The notes below the pieces were generated by a model, which worked only from the letters and a program-made list of their open reading frames with translations, ran no database searches and had not been told where the DNA came from. The translations under genes and the position numbers were made by a program. Below, piece by piece: positions 16,463 to 24,131 of a stretch of 38,075 bases of DNA (positions are counted from its first letter, which is position 1; each line of letters begins with the position of its first letter). The DNA comes from CAZAGD01 sp964484485 (GTDB lineage: Bacteria > Desulfobacterota > SM23-61), in NCBI GenBank assembly GCA_964484485.1, contig CAZAGD010000132.1:1-38075 (forward strand), read 5' to 3'.

Positions 16463-18868
16463 ATGGAAAAGAAAATTAAAAAAGTGGCCGTTCTGGGAGC
16501 AGGCGTAATGGGAGCAGCTATTGCGGCCCACTTTGCCAATGTAGGCGTTCCTTCTATTTTATTGGATATAGTGCCCAATAAACTAACTCCCGAAGAAGAA
16601 AAAAAGGGATTGACCCTAAATGACCCGGTGGTACGTAACCGTTTAGCCACCTTGGGCAAGCAAAATTTGCTGCGCGCTCGCCCGGCTGCTTTAGCCATTC
16701 CTGAATTAGCCAGTTTAATTGAGGTGGGAAATTTCTCGGACCATTTAGAGCGCCTGGCCGAAGTCGATTGGATTATCGAGGCTGTAGTCGAGAATCTCAA
16801 AATCAAACAAGACCTTTTGCGGCGGGTAGCGGCGGTCCGGCGTCCAGGAACTATCGTCAGTACGAACACTTCGGGAATTCCCATTAAGGATATTTGTGCT
16901 GAGATGGATGCGGAGTTTAAACAATTTTTTCTGGGCACCCATTTTTTCAATCCCCCCCGCTATATGAAACTCTTGGAAATTATCCCTCTTCCCGAAACCA
17001 GGCCAGAGGTTATTAAACTAATAGCTGATTTTGGCGAAAGAGTGTTGGGGAAAGGAATTGTTTATGCCAAGGATACACCTAATTTTATTGCCAACCGCAT
17101 TGGTATCTTTGGCATGCTTTATTTGATAAAAACCATGATGGAGAAGGGATATACCATTGAAGAAGTGGACGCAATTACCGGTCCAGCCATGGGGCGGCCC
17201 AAAAGTGCTTCTTTTCGCACAACGGATTTGGTGGGCTTAGATACTTTTGCTCATGTAGCGAAGAACCTTTATGATAATGTACCCCATGATGAAAAGAGGG
17301 AAATATTTAAAATTCCCGATTTCATCCAAAAAATGATCGAGCGCCAATGGTTAGGAGATAAAACTGGCCAAGGGTTCTACAAACAAGTTAAAACTGGGGA
17401 GGGGAAAGAAATTCTGGTCTTAGATTTAAAAACCTTAGAGTATCGGCCCAGCGCCAAAGTTAAATATCCTTCTTTGGAGGCCGCCAAGGGAGCTTCTGAT
17501 GCAGCGACTAAAATCAAAACATTAATATACGCCGAAGATCGAGCTGGTCAATTCGCCTGGGATGTGGTTAGTGAATCCTTGCTTTATGCCGCCAGTAAGA
17601 TTCCGGAAATTGCTGATGATATTTATAATGTAGACAATGCCTTGAAATGGGGTTTCAATTGGGAATTGGGGCCCTTTGAAACTTGGGATGCCCTAGGGGT
17701 CAAAGAATCAGTAGCCAGAATGAAAAGAGAGGGCAAGACCATTCCCCCTCTGGTAGAGAAACTTTTAGCCCAAGGTAAGGAAAGTTTTTATTGCCGGCGG
17801 AATGGACAAATTTTCTTTTTTGATCTGCAGCTGGGTGATTATAAAAAAGTCCCCGAAAATCCCCGTTTAATTCTGCTTCCGGCGCTAAAAGAACAAAACA
17901 AGGTAGTGAAAACAAATCCAGGCGCCAGTCTGATTGACTTGGGAGATGGCGTGGCCTGCCTGGAATTTCATACTTATATGAATGCTATAGGCCCAGAGAT
18001 AATTGAGATGATCCACGAGTCCCTCCGCCTCGTCGCTAAAGATTTTTTGGGTTTAGTCATTGGCAACCATGCCCAAAATTTCTCCGTGGGAGCAAACTTA
18101 CTTTTATTGGCGGCGGAAATCATGAAAGGTAATTGGGCGGGGATTGAAGCTTCGGTGAAGGCTCTCCAAGATGCCACGATGGCCATGAAGTATTTTGAAA
18201 AACCTATTGTCGCTGCTCCGCACGGCATGACCTTAGGGGGAGGTTGCGAAATCTGTTTGGCCAGCCACCGCATTCGCGCCGCCTTAGAAACCTATATGGG
18301 TCAGGTGGAAATTGGGGTGGGCCTCCTGCCCGGAGCCGGGGGTAACAAAGAAGTATATCTACGCTGCCTTGAAGGCATTCCTGATGGGGTTACTCCGGAT
18401 TTGCTTCCTTTCTTGCGCAAGGCTTTTGAAACCATTGCCATGGCTAAAGTTTCCACGAGTGGAGAAGAGGCCAGGAAATTAGGTTTCCTCCGTTCCACAG
18501 ATAAGATCACGGCCAATGTAGACCATCTCCTTTTTGATGCTAAACAGACGGTCTTGGCTATGGTGCGAGAAGGTTTCAAGCCGCCCCGACCAAGACTTAT
18601 TCCGGTGGCTGGCGATGGCGGCCGGGCAGCTATCAAATACATGGCTAATACCATGCGCCAAGGGGGCTTTATTACTGAGTATGAAGAGTATATTGCTGGC
18701 AAGCTGGCTTATATCTTAACTGGAGGAGATGTTTTGAGCGGAGCTTTAGTTACCGAACAGCATATGCTGGACATCGAACGTGAAGTTTTCCTGAGCCTGT
18801 GTGGTGAGAAAAAGACCCAGGAAAGAATATCCCATATGCTCAAGACTAATAAACCTTTACGCAATTAG
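16463..18868 (+). CDS. fadN: 3-hydroxyacyl-CoA dehydrogenase/enoyl-CoA hydratase (FadN-type)
   Basis: An 801-residue bifunctional beta-oxidation enzyme. Residues about 1-310 are the dehydrogenase: NAD-binding 'VAVLGAGVMGAAIAAHFANVG', then 'TNTSGIPI' and 'HFFNPPRYMKLLEIIP'. A second dehydrogenase C-terminal-like segment follows. Residues about 490-680 are a crotonase domain ('NFSVGANLLLL', 'PHGMTLGGGCEICLASHRI', 'QVEIGVGLLPGAGG'). The order dehydrogenase-then-hydratase is that of FadN (YusL) and the reverse of E. coli FadB. SD GGAGGGT precedes the ATG. The thiolase gene follows 9 bp later; no acyl-CoA dehydrogenase is next to them. Confidence 0.92.
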   Translation: MEKKIKKVAVLGAGVMGAAIAAHFANVGVPSILLDIVPNKLTPEEEKKGLTLNDPVVRNRLATLGKQNLLRARPAALAIPELASLIEVGNFSDHLERLAEVDWIIEAVVENLKIKQDLLRRVAAVRRPGTIVSTNTSGIPIKDICAEMDAEFKQFFLGTHFFNPPRYMKLLEIIPLPETRPEVIKLIADFGERVLGKGIVYAKDTPNFIANRIGIFGMLYLIKTMMEKGYTIEEVDAITGPAMGRPKSASFRTTDLVGLDTFAHVAKNLYDNVPHDEKREIFKIPDFIQKMIERQWLGDKTGQGFYKQVKTGEGKEILVLDLKTLEYRPSAKVKYPSLEAAKGASDAATKIKTLIYAEDRAGQFAWDVVSESLLYAASKIPEIADDIYNVDNALKWGFNWELGPFETWDALGVKESVARMKREGKTIPPLVEKLLAQGKESFYCRRNGQIFFFDLQLGDYKKVPENPRLILLPALKEQNKVVKTNPGASLIDLGDGVACLEFHTYMNAIGPEIIEMIHESLRLVAKDFLGLVIGNHAQNFSVGANLLLLAAEIMKGNWAGIEASVKALQDATMAMKYFEKPIVAAPHGMTLGGGCEICLASHRIRAALETYMGQVEIGVGLLPGAGGNKEVYLRCLEGIPDGVTPDLLPFLRKAFETIAMAKVSTSGEEARKLGFLRSTDKITANVDHLLFDAKQTVLAMVREGFKPPRPRLIPVAGDGGRAAIKYMANTMRQGGFITEYEEYIAGKLAYILTGGDVLSGALVTEQHMLDIEREVFLSLCGEKKTQERISHMLKTNKPLRN

Positions 18869-18877
18869 GAGGAGAAT

Positions 18878-20065
18878 ATGAGAGAAGCGGTCATTGTTTC
18901 GGCAGTACGTACGGCCGTAGGTCGAGCCCCGCGGGGAAGCTTAAGGAACACTCGTCCGGATGATTTAGCCGGCTGGGTAGTGAAAGAAGCGCTGCAGCGC
19001 GTGCCTGGCTTAAAACCGGCCGAAGTGGATGATGTAGTTCTGGGCTGCAGTTTCCCCGAAGCCGAACAAGGTTTGAATGTAGCCCGTTTAGTTTGTTACT
19101 TAGCGGGGCTTCCTTATACTGTGCCTGGGCAAACAGTCAATCGTTTTTGCGCTTCCGGGCTGCAGGCTATAGCCACCGGGGCCGAACATATAATGTGTGG
19201 TTTTGCTGAGATTATTATTGCGGGGGGAGTAGAGTCCATGTCTATGGTCCCTATGGGGGGAAATAAAACGGTCCCTAACTTGAAGCTTATAGAAACATAT
19301 CCAGAAGGTTATACGGCCATGGGCATTACGGCCGAGAATGTGGCCCGGCGGTTTGGCATTTCCCGGGAAGAACAAGATGCTTTTGCCTTGCAGAGTCATC
19401 AGAAGGCGGCGGCGGCCATTAAAGCAGGAAAGTTCAAAGACGAAATTTTACCCATCAAAGTAAAAACGCAAGAAGTTTCCGAGGATGGACAAGTGACTTT
19501 CCGCGAATTCATTTTTGACACAGACGAAGGGGTTCGTTTTGATACCAGCATGGAAGCTTTAGCTAAGTTAAGGCCGGCCTTCGCCGTTGACGGCACAGTC
19601 ACGGCGGGCAATTCCTCCCCCCTCAATGATGGAGCGGCCGCCGTGGTGATTATGTCCAAAGAGAAGGCCAAATCCTTGGGCGTAGAACCCATGGCTACTT
19701 TAAGATCCTATGCGGTAGCGGGCGTACCTCCAGAGATTATGGGTATTGGGCCTGTAGAAGCTATTCCCAAAGCCCTAAAGCTGGCGGGGCTGAGCTTAGC
19801 GGACATTGATCTTATCGAATTGAATGAGGCCTTCGCCTCCCAGGCTCTTTACGTTTGTCGTACTTTGGGTTTAAATATGGAAAAAGTTAATGTGAATGGG
19901 GGAGCAATTGCTTTAGGGCATGCTTTAGGTAATAGTGGCGCGCGGCTTACCGTTACTTTAATGCATGAGATGAAACGAAGAAAAGCGCGTTATGGTCTGG
20001 TCTCTATGTGCATTGGCTTTGGCATGGGTGCGGCCGCCGTATTTGAAAGGGAAAATAGATATTGA
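18878..20065 (+). CDS. fadA: Acetyl-CoA acyltransferase (thiolase)
   Basis: A 395-residue thiolase that completes the beta-oxidation cycle with the FadN-type protein. The catalytic residues are all present: Cys91 ('NRFCASGLQ'), His348 ('ALGHALGNSG') and Cys378 ('MCIGFGMG'), with 'NEAFA' between them. Strong SD AGGAGGAGA. The 9-bp gap to fadN and shared promoter at 15867 make marR-fadN-fadA one operon. Biosynthetic acetoacetyl-CoA thiolases look alike; context favours degradation. Confidence 0.95.
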   Translation: MREAVIVSAVRTAVGRAPRGSLRNTRPDDLAGWVVKEALQRVPGLKPAEVDDVVLGCSFPEAEQGLNVARLVCYLAGLPYTVPGQTVNRFCASGLQAIATGAEHIMCGFAEIIIAGGVESMSMVPMGGNKTVPNLKLIETYPEGYTAMGITAENVARRFGISREEQDAFALQSHQKAAAAIKAGKFKDEILPIKVKTQEVSEDGQVTFREFIFDTDEGVRFDTSMEALAKLRPAFAVDGTVTAGNSSPLNDGAAAVVIMSKEKAKSLGVEPMATLRSYAVAGVPPEIMGIGPVEAIPKALKLAGLSLADIDLIELNEAFASQALYVCRTLGLNMEKVNVNGGAIALGHALGNSGARLTVTLMHEMKRRKARYGLVSMCIGFGMGAAAVFERENRY

Positions 20066-20079
20066 TCTCAAAAAATTTT

Positions 20080-20118
20080 CTGGGGCCAAAGTATTTATAA
20101 AAATGCTCATGGCCCCAG
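20080..20118. terminator. Bidirectional terminator-like hairpin between convergent genes
   Basis: CTGGGGCCA (20080-20088) pairs perfectly with TGGCCCCAG (20110-20118) across a 21-nt loop. On the plus strand GGTTTTAAAAA follows. On the minus strand AAAATTTTTT follows, a better U-run. It lies between the stops of fadA and the zinc-ribbon gene, where both need termination. Confidence 0.65.
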
Positions 20119-20150
20119 AGGTTTTAAAAAGGGGGAAAAATTTCAGAGAA

Positions 20151-20396
20151 CTAAATTAAGATTTTAATGTCTCGTTCCTCAAACTCCATTTTGGAGCCCA
20201 AAGACTCAGAACAGAAGGTGCAGAGATATTCGTATTTTTCTCCTTCAGGTAAGATGAGTAAGAGGCGTTTCCGAACCGGAACGGCTCGCCGACAACGGGG
20301 GCAGAAAAGCACGCTGGCTTCGAATTGGGCAAAAGCCTCTTGAGGCTGCGAGTTATAATTTAGATTTCCCAATTGGGCGTCTTTCCTATTTTTCAT
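20151..20396 (-). CDS. Small zinc-ribbon-like protein
   Basis: An 81-residue protein from the ATG at 20396 (a TTG at 20417 is the longer alternative), with GAGG directly upstream. Two CxxC pairs, 'CPRC' and 'CTFC', are 27 residues apart and separated by a basic-hydrophobic strand region ('VPVRKRLLLILPEGEKYEYL'), typical of a zinc ribbon or rubredoxin-like knuckle. Its start sits only a few bases after the stop of the ferredoxin gene, so the two are translated together. I do not recognise a named family. Metal or cluster handling for the ferredoxin is a guess from position. Confidence 0.6.
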   Translation of the reverse strand: MKNRKDAQLGNLNYNSQPQEAFAQFEASVLFCPRCRRAVPVRKRLLLILPEGEKYEYLCTFCSESLGSKMEFEERDIKILI

Positions 20397-20400
20397 TTCC

Positions 20401-20976
20401 TCATTTAGCGGCCACAATATCTACATCTAAATCAATATAAAAAGTTTGCGGATAGGTACCCATTTCGGGCTTGATCACTTGCACAGGGGAAGTAGCTACC
20501 AAGCGAGAAATATCCGAATTAGGATCATGGAGATCGCCAAAAATTAAGGCATTGGTAGGGCAAGCTTCCACACAGGCCGGCAAGAGACCCCGCTCCAGAC
20601 GTTTATGACAAAAATCGCACTTCTCGACGATATTAAACCGGGGATTTATAAAACGCACATTATAAGGGCAAGCGGCCATACAGTAACGACAACCTATGCA
20701 GCGATGAGGATTGATCATCACAATACCATCCTCGGGGCGTTTATAGGTAGCGTTAACCGGACAGACCGTGCAGCAAATGGGCCTTTCACAGTGATTGCAA
20801 ACGATGGGCAAGAATGCTCGGCGCACGTAAGGATAGCGCCCTTTCTCAATCTGTTTCACCCAAGTGCGGTAGCATCCTAAAGGGACAGAAAATTCCGCTT
20901 TGCAGGCCAGAGAACAAGTATGGCAGCCGATGCAACGACGCAGATCAATGAGCATAGCCCAGCGTTTATTTCTCAT
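20401..20976 (-). CDS. Four-cluster [4Fe-4S] ferredoxin, DmsB/PsrB/NrfC type
   Basis: A 191-residue electron-transfer protein with four cysteine groups: 'RCIGCHTCSLACKAE', 'CNHCERPICCTVCPVNATY', 'RCIGCRYCMAACPYNVRF' and 'CDFCHKRL...CVEACPTNALIFGDL'. This is the layout of the iron-sulfur subunit of membrane molybdopterin oxidoreductases and related complexes, which usually carries electrons between a catalytic subunit and an NrfD-type membrane anchor. No Tat or Sec signal is present, so it is cytoplasmic or exported with a partner. Neither a catalytic nor an anchor gene lies beside it. Strong SD AGGAGG. Confidence 0.9.
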   Translation of the reverse strand: MRNKRWAMLIDLRRCIGCHTCSLACKAEFSVPLGCYRTWVKQIEKGRYPYVRRAFLPIVCNHCERPICCTVCPVNATYKRPEDGIVMINPHRCIGCRYCMAACPYNVRFINPRFNIVEKCDFCHKRLERGLLPACVEACPTNALIFGDLHDPNSDISRLVATSPVQVIKPEMGTYPQTFYIDLDVDIVAAK

Positions 20977-21090
20977 AAATCCTCCTCATCTCCTCCAATA
21001 ACTATATAACATAAATCCATTTTTAATGGCAACTGTAATTCCCTCAATAATCTCCCCAAGGGTGACCGTGTCGTCATAGCGAGAAAAGGT

Positions 21091-21321
21091 CAGAGGCAGG
21101 TCAGAGGCAGGCCAGAGGCAGGCATTCATTCAGAATCATGAGGCAGTGGCTCTTCCATTGGTGCGGGCGGATTTAAAAGCTTATTCATATTGATTAGCTT
21201 AACGATCCGCCCCCCTTTGCGGAAAATCGTTGGTCGATTTTGAACTTCTTCTTCTCCCGCCGATGCTTCTTCATTCATGCCTGCCTCCCCGGCCTGCCTC
21301 TGGCCTGCCTCTGGCCTGCCC
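21091..21321. repeat. Family B element: inverted CAGAGGCAGGC-type arrays around a small ORF
   Basis: The left arm (21091-21124) is three units of CAGAGGCAGG(C/T). The right arm (21279-21321) is the same motif in the opposite sense (GCCTGCCTC...GGCCTGCCTCTGGCCTGCC), with an 11-bp period. Between them lies a 50-codon ORF. Similar motifs occur singly at about 531-549, 1170-1193 and 10670-10685, and a 77-bp part of the ORF plus left arm is repeated inverted at 473-549. The paired arms could fold into a long hairpin. This could be a mobile cassette or a REP/BIME-like element. Confidence 0.55.
21126..21278 (-). CDS. Candidate 50-residue small protein inside a repeat element
   Basis: The frame opens with ATG at 21278, preceded by GGGGAGG with a 5-nt gap, and ends at TGA 21128-21126. 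The product begins MNEEASAGEEEVQNRP, has a basic middle 'IFRKGGRIVKLINMNK' and ends LNPPAPMEEPLPHDSE. It follows pcnB by 51 bp on the same strand. Its last 16 codons recur at 473-522, with the one difference there synonymous, a hint that the peptide has been under selection. I do not recognise it; it could equally be a chance ORF in a mobile repeat. Confidence 0.4.
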   Translation of the reverse strand: MNEEASAGEEEVQNRPTIFRKGGRIVKLINMNKLLNPPAPMEEPLPHDSE

Positions 21322-21329
21322 TTATAAAT

Positions 21330-22469
21330 TTAAGGAAAATTTATTAGATTGTATAATTTGAGCGCTTGCTTAAAAAATTTTTTGCATCGCAGGCGGAAAG
21401 GAATTTTTTCACCCCCAGCGAAACTACGGCAAATTCTTTGTAGACTTAGCCAGCGGCTGATCTGATCTTTTGTTTGTTCATTAAACTCCCATGGTCCTAA
21501 AGTTTCGTTTAGCCATTCTTTGATCTTTTGCTGATAAAGAACCTGTCCGGCCCGGCCAGGTGGGAACCGCTCTGGAGGGCAAAAGTAGTCCGCAAAAGGG
21601 GCCAAGAAGACCGCTAAACAAAGATCGTCATTGGCTCTTCGGCCAGAAGAAATAAATTGATCGAGCGCTTGCAGGATTCTTAGAAATAATTCATGCCGCC
21701 CATTTTCTGATAAAGGAAGAATCAGAGAAGGGAAAAGAACAAAGAGCAGGCCAGTTTCTATCATAAGTTTTACAGATGCTTGAGCGGATCCTTCTTTTAA
21801 TTCCCGCAAGAATTCGTCGCGGACCCGAACTGGCGAACAAAAACTCAATTTACGCGCATGCCTGACCAAGCTTTGATAGGTTTTTTCTTCGATAGTAAAC
21901 CCTGTCCGGGCGGCATGGCGGATAACGCGCATCATGCGCCCAGGGTCGCTGGTAAACTTTTCTTCTGGGTCTCCTATACAGCGAATTAATCCCTGGCGCA
22001 GATCTGCCAAGCCGCCCACATAATCAATTAAGGAAAAATCAGCCAGGTTGTAAAAAATGCCATTAATGGTAATATCGCGGCGATAAGCGTCTTCCGCCGG
22101 CGTGCCAAAAGAATTATTAGTCTCGGGAATATTTTGGTCCTCGGCCACTTCTCCGCGCCGCCGAAAAGTAGAAACTTCAATTATCTTGCCCCCGCGAAAA
22201 TAGACCTGAGCTAACCGAAAGCGCCGGCCCACTAAGCGGCAATTGCGGAATAATTTGCGGACTTGGTGGGGATGGGCATCGGTAGCTACGTCGAAGTCCT
22301 TAGGAGTTTTGCCCAAAAGCAGGTCCCGGACACAACCGCCAACCAAATAAGCTTTGAAACCATGGTTGTGGAGGCGGTAAAGAACCTTCAAGGCCTCTGG
22401 GTCAATTAATTTGCGAGAGAGTGTATGAGCTGATCGAGGAATGATCCGTGGTGCTAGATATTCGCCCAT
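21330..22469 (-). CDS. pcnB: Poly(A) polymerase / CCA-adding enzyme family nucleotidyltransferase
   Basis: A 379-residue class II nucleotidyltransferase. The N-terminal 'RSAHTLSRKLIDPEALKVLY' is typical of PcnB. Next come the substrate loop 'AYLVGGCVRDLLLGKTP' and the catalytic 'DFDVATDA'. Further on are 'RRDITINGIFYNL' and the head/neck motifs 'IRCIGDPEEKFTSDPGRMMRVIRHAARTGF'. PcnB adds poly(A) tails that promote RNA decay; tRNA CCA addition by a close homologue cannot be excluded from sequence alone, but the N-terminal signature favours PcnB. Confidence 0.88.
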   Translation of the reverse strand: MGEYLAPRIIPRSAHTLSRKLIDPEALKVLYRLHNHGFKAYLVGGCVRDLLLGKTPKDFDVATDAHPHQVRKLFRNCRLVGRRFRLAQVYFRGGKIIEVSTFRRRGEVAEDQNIPETNNSFGTPAEDAYRRDITINGIFYNLADFSLIDYVGGLADLRQGLIRCIGDPEEKFTSDPGRMMRVIRHAARTGFTIEEKTYQSLVRHARKLSFCSPVRVRDEFLRELKEGSAQASVKLMIETGLLFVLFPSLILPLSENGRHELFLRILQALDQFISSGRRANDDLCLAVFLAPFADYFCPPERFPPGRAGQVLYQQKIKEWLNETLGPWEFNEQTKDQISRWLSLQRICRSFAGGEKIPFRLRCKKFFKQALKLYNLINFP

Positions 22470-22562
22470 AAAATCTCTTCTTCCCTATACCTCATAAGCT
22501 TATTTTGGGGCAGAAAAGGCAGGGAATATGCCGTTTAAATAAAGAGTAAAATGAGGATAAAT

Positions 22563-22898
22563 TCATGCAGATTTTTTCAGTACGCCCATAGAAATAGTGG
22601 CATGAGCAAAAGCTCCCCCGGCGCGCAAAGCAGCAGCTACAAAGATGGCCTCAGCAATTTCCTGGTCTGTGGCGCCTGCTTTTTGGGCAGCTTTTACATG
22701 GGCTTCAATGCAATAAGGACACTGCGTAGTGTGCGCCACCCCCACGGCAATTAATTCCTTAACTTTTCGGGAGAGAGCACTTTCTTTTTCAAATACAGCA
22801 GCATTAAAGTTAACGAAAGCTTGGAACATGTCGCTTTGAGCTTCGCGCAAGTCTTGGTAATGTTTGCGGGCATCGAGGGCGTAAAAATATTCGCTCAT
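22563..22898 (-). CDS. AhpD-like/carboxymuconolactone decarboxylase-family protein
   Basis: A 111-residue single-domain protein. The motif 'TTQCPYCIEAHVKAAQKAG' (CxxCxxxH) is the redox-active site of AhpD-like alkylhydroperoxidases. The helix 'RKVKELIAVGVAHT' upstream and 'EIAEAIFVAAALRAGGA' downstream complete the fold. It probably reduces peroxides using thiol partners. SD AAGGAG precedes the ATG. Both cysteines are encoded normally, in contrast to the two UGA-containing genes nearby. Confidence 0.85.
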   Translation of the reverse strand: MSEYFYALDARKHYQDLREAQSDMFQAFVNFNAAVFEKESALSRKVKELIAVGVAHTTQCPYCIEAHVKAAQKAGATDQEIAEAIFVAAALRAGGAFAHATISMGVLKKSA

Positions 22899-23053
22899 TT
22901 TTTTCTCCTTTCTATTTTTAAAAATCTTTCCAAACCAAAATATATTTTAAAAAAACCAATTAAGCAAGCCGTTTTTAATTTCATCCTCCTTGCCCCACCT
23001 AAGCCAGATTAAATATTTATCACCAAAGTTGAGCGATTCTCCATCGGCATGGC

Positions 23054-23093
23054 GGGGCGCGTAGCGAGCGCAGTTCGAAACAACCCGCGCCCC
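23054..23093. other. GC-rich hairpin in the gap before the CoA-transferase genes
   Basis: GGGGCGCG (23054-23061) pairs with CGCGCCCC (23086-23093) around a 24-nt loop. It is much more GC-rich than the AT-rich surroundings. The 357-bp gap (22899-23255) also contains promoter-like boxes further right. It could be a REP-like element or a terminator without a U-run for something upstream. Confidence 0.35.
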
Positions 23094-23130
23094 CATTTGG
23101 TGCTTGCCCTAATTAGTAAACGTAGATTTT

Positions 23131-23220
23131 TTGACAAAAATCGTTCAGCTTAGGTATCAAAAAATAATCGAAAGTCAGTCACCAAATAACTTGACAGACC
23201 AAAAATAAAATAATAGTTAT
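23131..23220 (+). promoter_or_regulatory. Candidate promoter region of the CoA-transferase operon
   Basis: Two consensus -35 boxes are present. TTGACA at 23131-23136 is followed after 18 bp by TATCAA (23155-23160). TTGACA at 23191-23196 has only a poor -10 (TAGTTA or similar) at about 23214. Both precede the SD GAGGAGG near 23240 and the ATG at 23256. The first pair is the better promoter. Confidence 0.4.
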
Positions 23221-23255
23221 ATGCATAAAGAAAAGAAAGAGGAGGATACAGGCCC

Positions 23256-24131
23256 ATGAAAGAAAAATTAATTTCTTTAAAGGAAGCCGTGGCCTGGGTA
23301 CGGGAAGGAGATCTTTTAGGCTTTAGCTCTCAGTTCTTAGAGAGTGGCCCAATGTCTTTTGCCCGAGAATTATTGCGCCAAGGAGTAAAGAAATTAAAGA
23401 TAGCCACCCTTCCTGGCGGAGGACTATATGCCGATCTATTGTTAGGCGCAGGAGTAGTGGCAGAATATGAAACATGCTACTGCTCTCTGGGGGATTATGG
23501 ACCAGCGCCAAATTTTCAAAGAGCAATAAAAAAACAAGCAATAAAAATGAAAGATAATACGTGAGGCGTAATGTACTCCATGGTCCAGGCTGGATCATTA
23601 GGCTTGCCCTTCATCGCCGTGCGCGGACTTTTGGATAGCGATTTACTCAAATTTCGGCCGGATCTCAAGGTCGAAATTAATCCCTTTAATCCCGAGGAAG
23701 AAGTGGTAATTGCTCAACCCATCCGCCCAGAGGTGGCAGTTTTCCATGCTCTGCAGGCTGATCCCTGGGGAAATGCCCTAACTTTTGGGCCGCGAGATGA
23801 TTTAATGCTGGCTCGCGCTGCCCGGCGAGTGATCGTTACTGCGGAAGAAATTATCCCTCAAGAACTTACTCCCCGGGATGCTTATCCCAATACTTTTTTG
23901 CCGGCTCTTGATGTCGACGCTGTAGTACTTTGTCCTGGAGGCGCTCATCCCGGCTCTTGCGGAACACTATATGGCGTGGATAAAGATCACCTCCAAGAGT
24001 ATTTGGTCTCCGCGGCCACGGAAGAGTCTTTTCATGATTATCTAAAAAAATATATTTGGTCCACTAATAGCGAAGAAGAATATTTTAGAAAAGTGGGCTG
24101 GTTAGCTCCCGGGCAAAAGGAGAAATTATGA
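23256..24131 (+). CDS. Family I CoA-transferase alpha subunit with in-frame UGA (candidate selenoprotein)
   Basis: The frame runs 292 codons with one in-frame TGA at 23562-23564 (residue 103). Both halves are in the same frame and together form a full-length GctA/IpdA-like alpha subunit. N-terminal part: 'LKEAVAWVREGDLLGFS', 'KKLKIATLPGGGLYADLLLGAG', 'GPAPNFQRAIKK'. After the TGA: 'MYSMVQAGSLGLPFIAVRGLL' and 'DPWGNALTFGP'. No frameshift is needed and no other defect is visible. A perfect 7-bp stem with loop AGGCU begins 16 nt after the UGA. Residue 103 would be selenocysteine; as I recall the family, hydrolase-like IpdA has a catalytic Glu at about this place. The beta gene overlaps the stop by 4 bp. 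The alternative is a recent nonsense mutation. Confidence 0.75.
23580..23598 (+). promoter_or_regulatory. Candidate bacterial SECIS hairpin, CoA-transferase alpha gene
   Basis: AUGGUCC (23580-23586), loop AGGCU (23587-23591), GGAUCAU (23592-23598): seven consecutive pairs, one of them G-U. The loop starts 22 nt after the UGA and has G at its second and third positions. Distance and loop resemble E. coli fdhF, whose loop contains AGGU. The hairpin lies within the coding sequence, as bacterial SECIS elements do. Confidence 0.6.

Noticed and set aside
21091..21321. CRISPR array in the GGCAGG repeats
   Set aside because: Units are about 11 bp, without spacers of even length, and no cas genes are present.
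23256..23564. CoA-transferase alpha as two separate genes or a frameshifted pseudogene
   Set aside because: Both pieces are in one frame separated only by TGA, with no lost residues and a SECIS-like hairpin at the right distance. A nonsense mutation remains possible but is the weaker reading.
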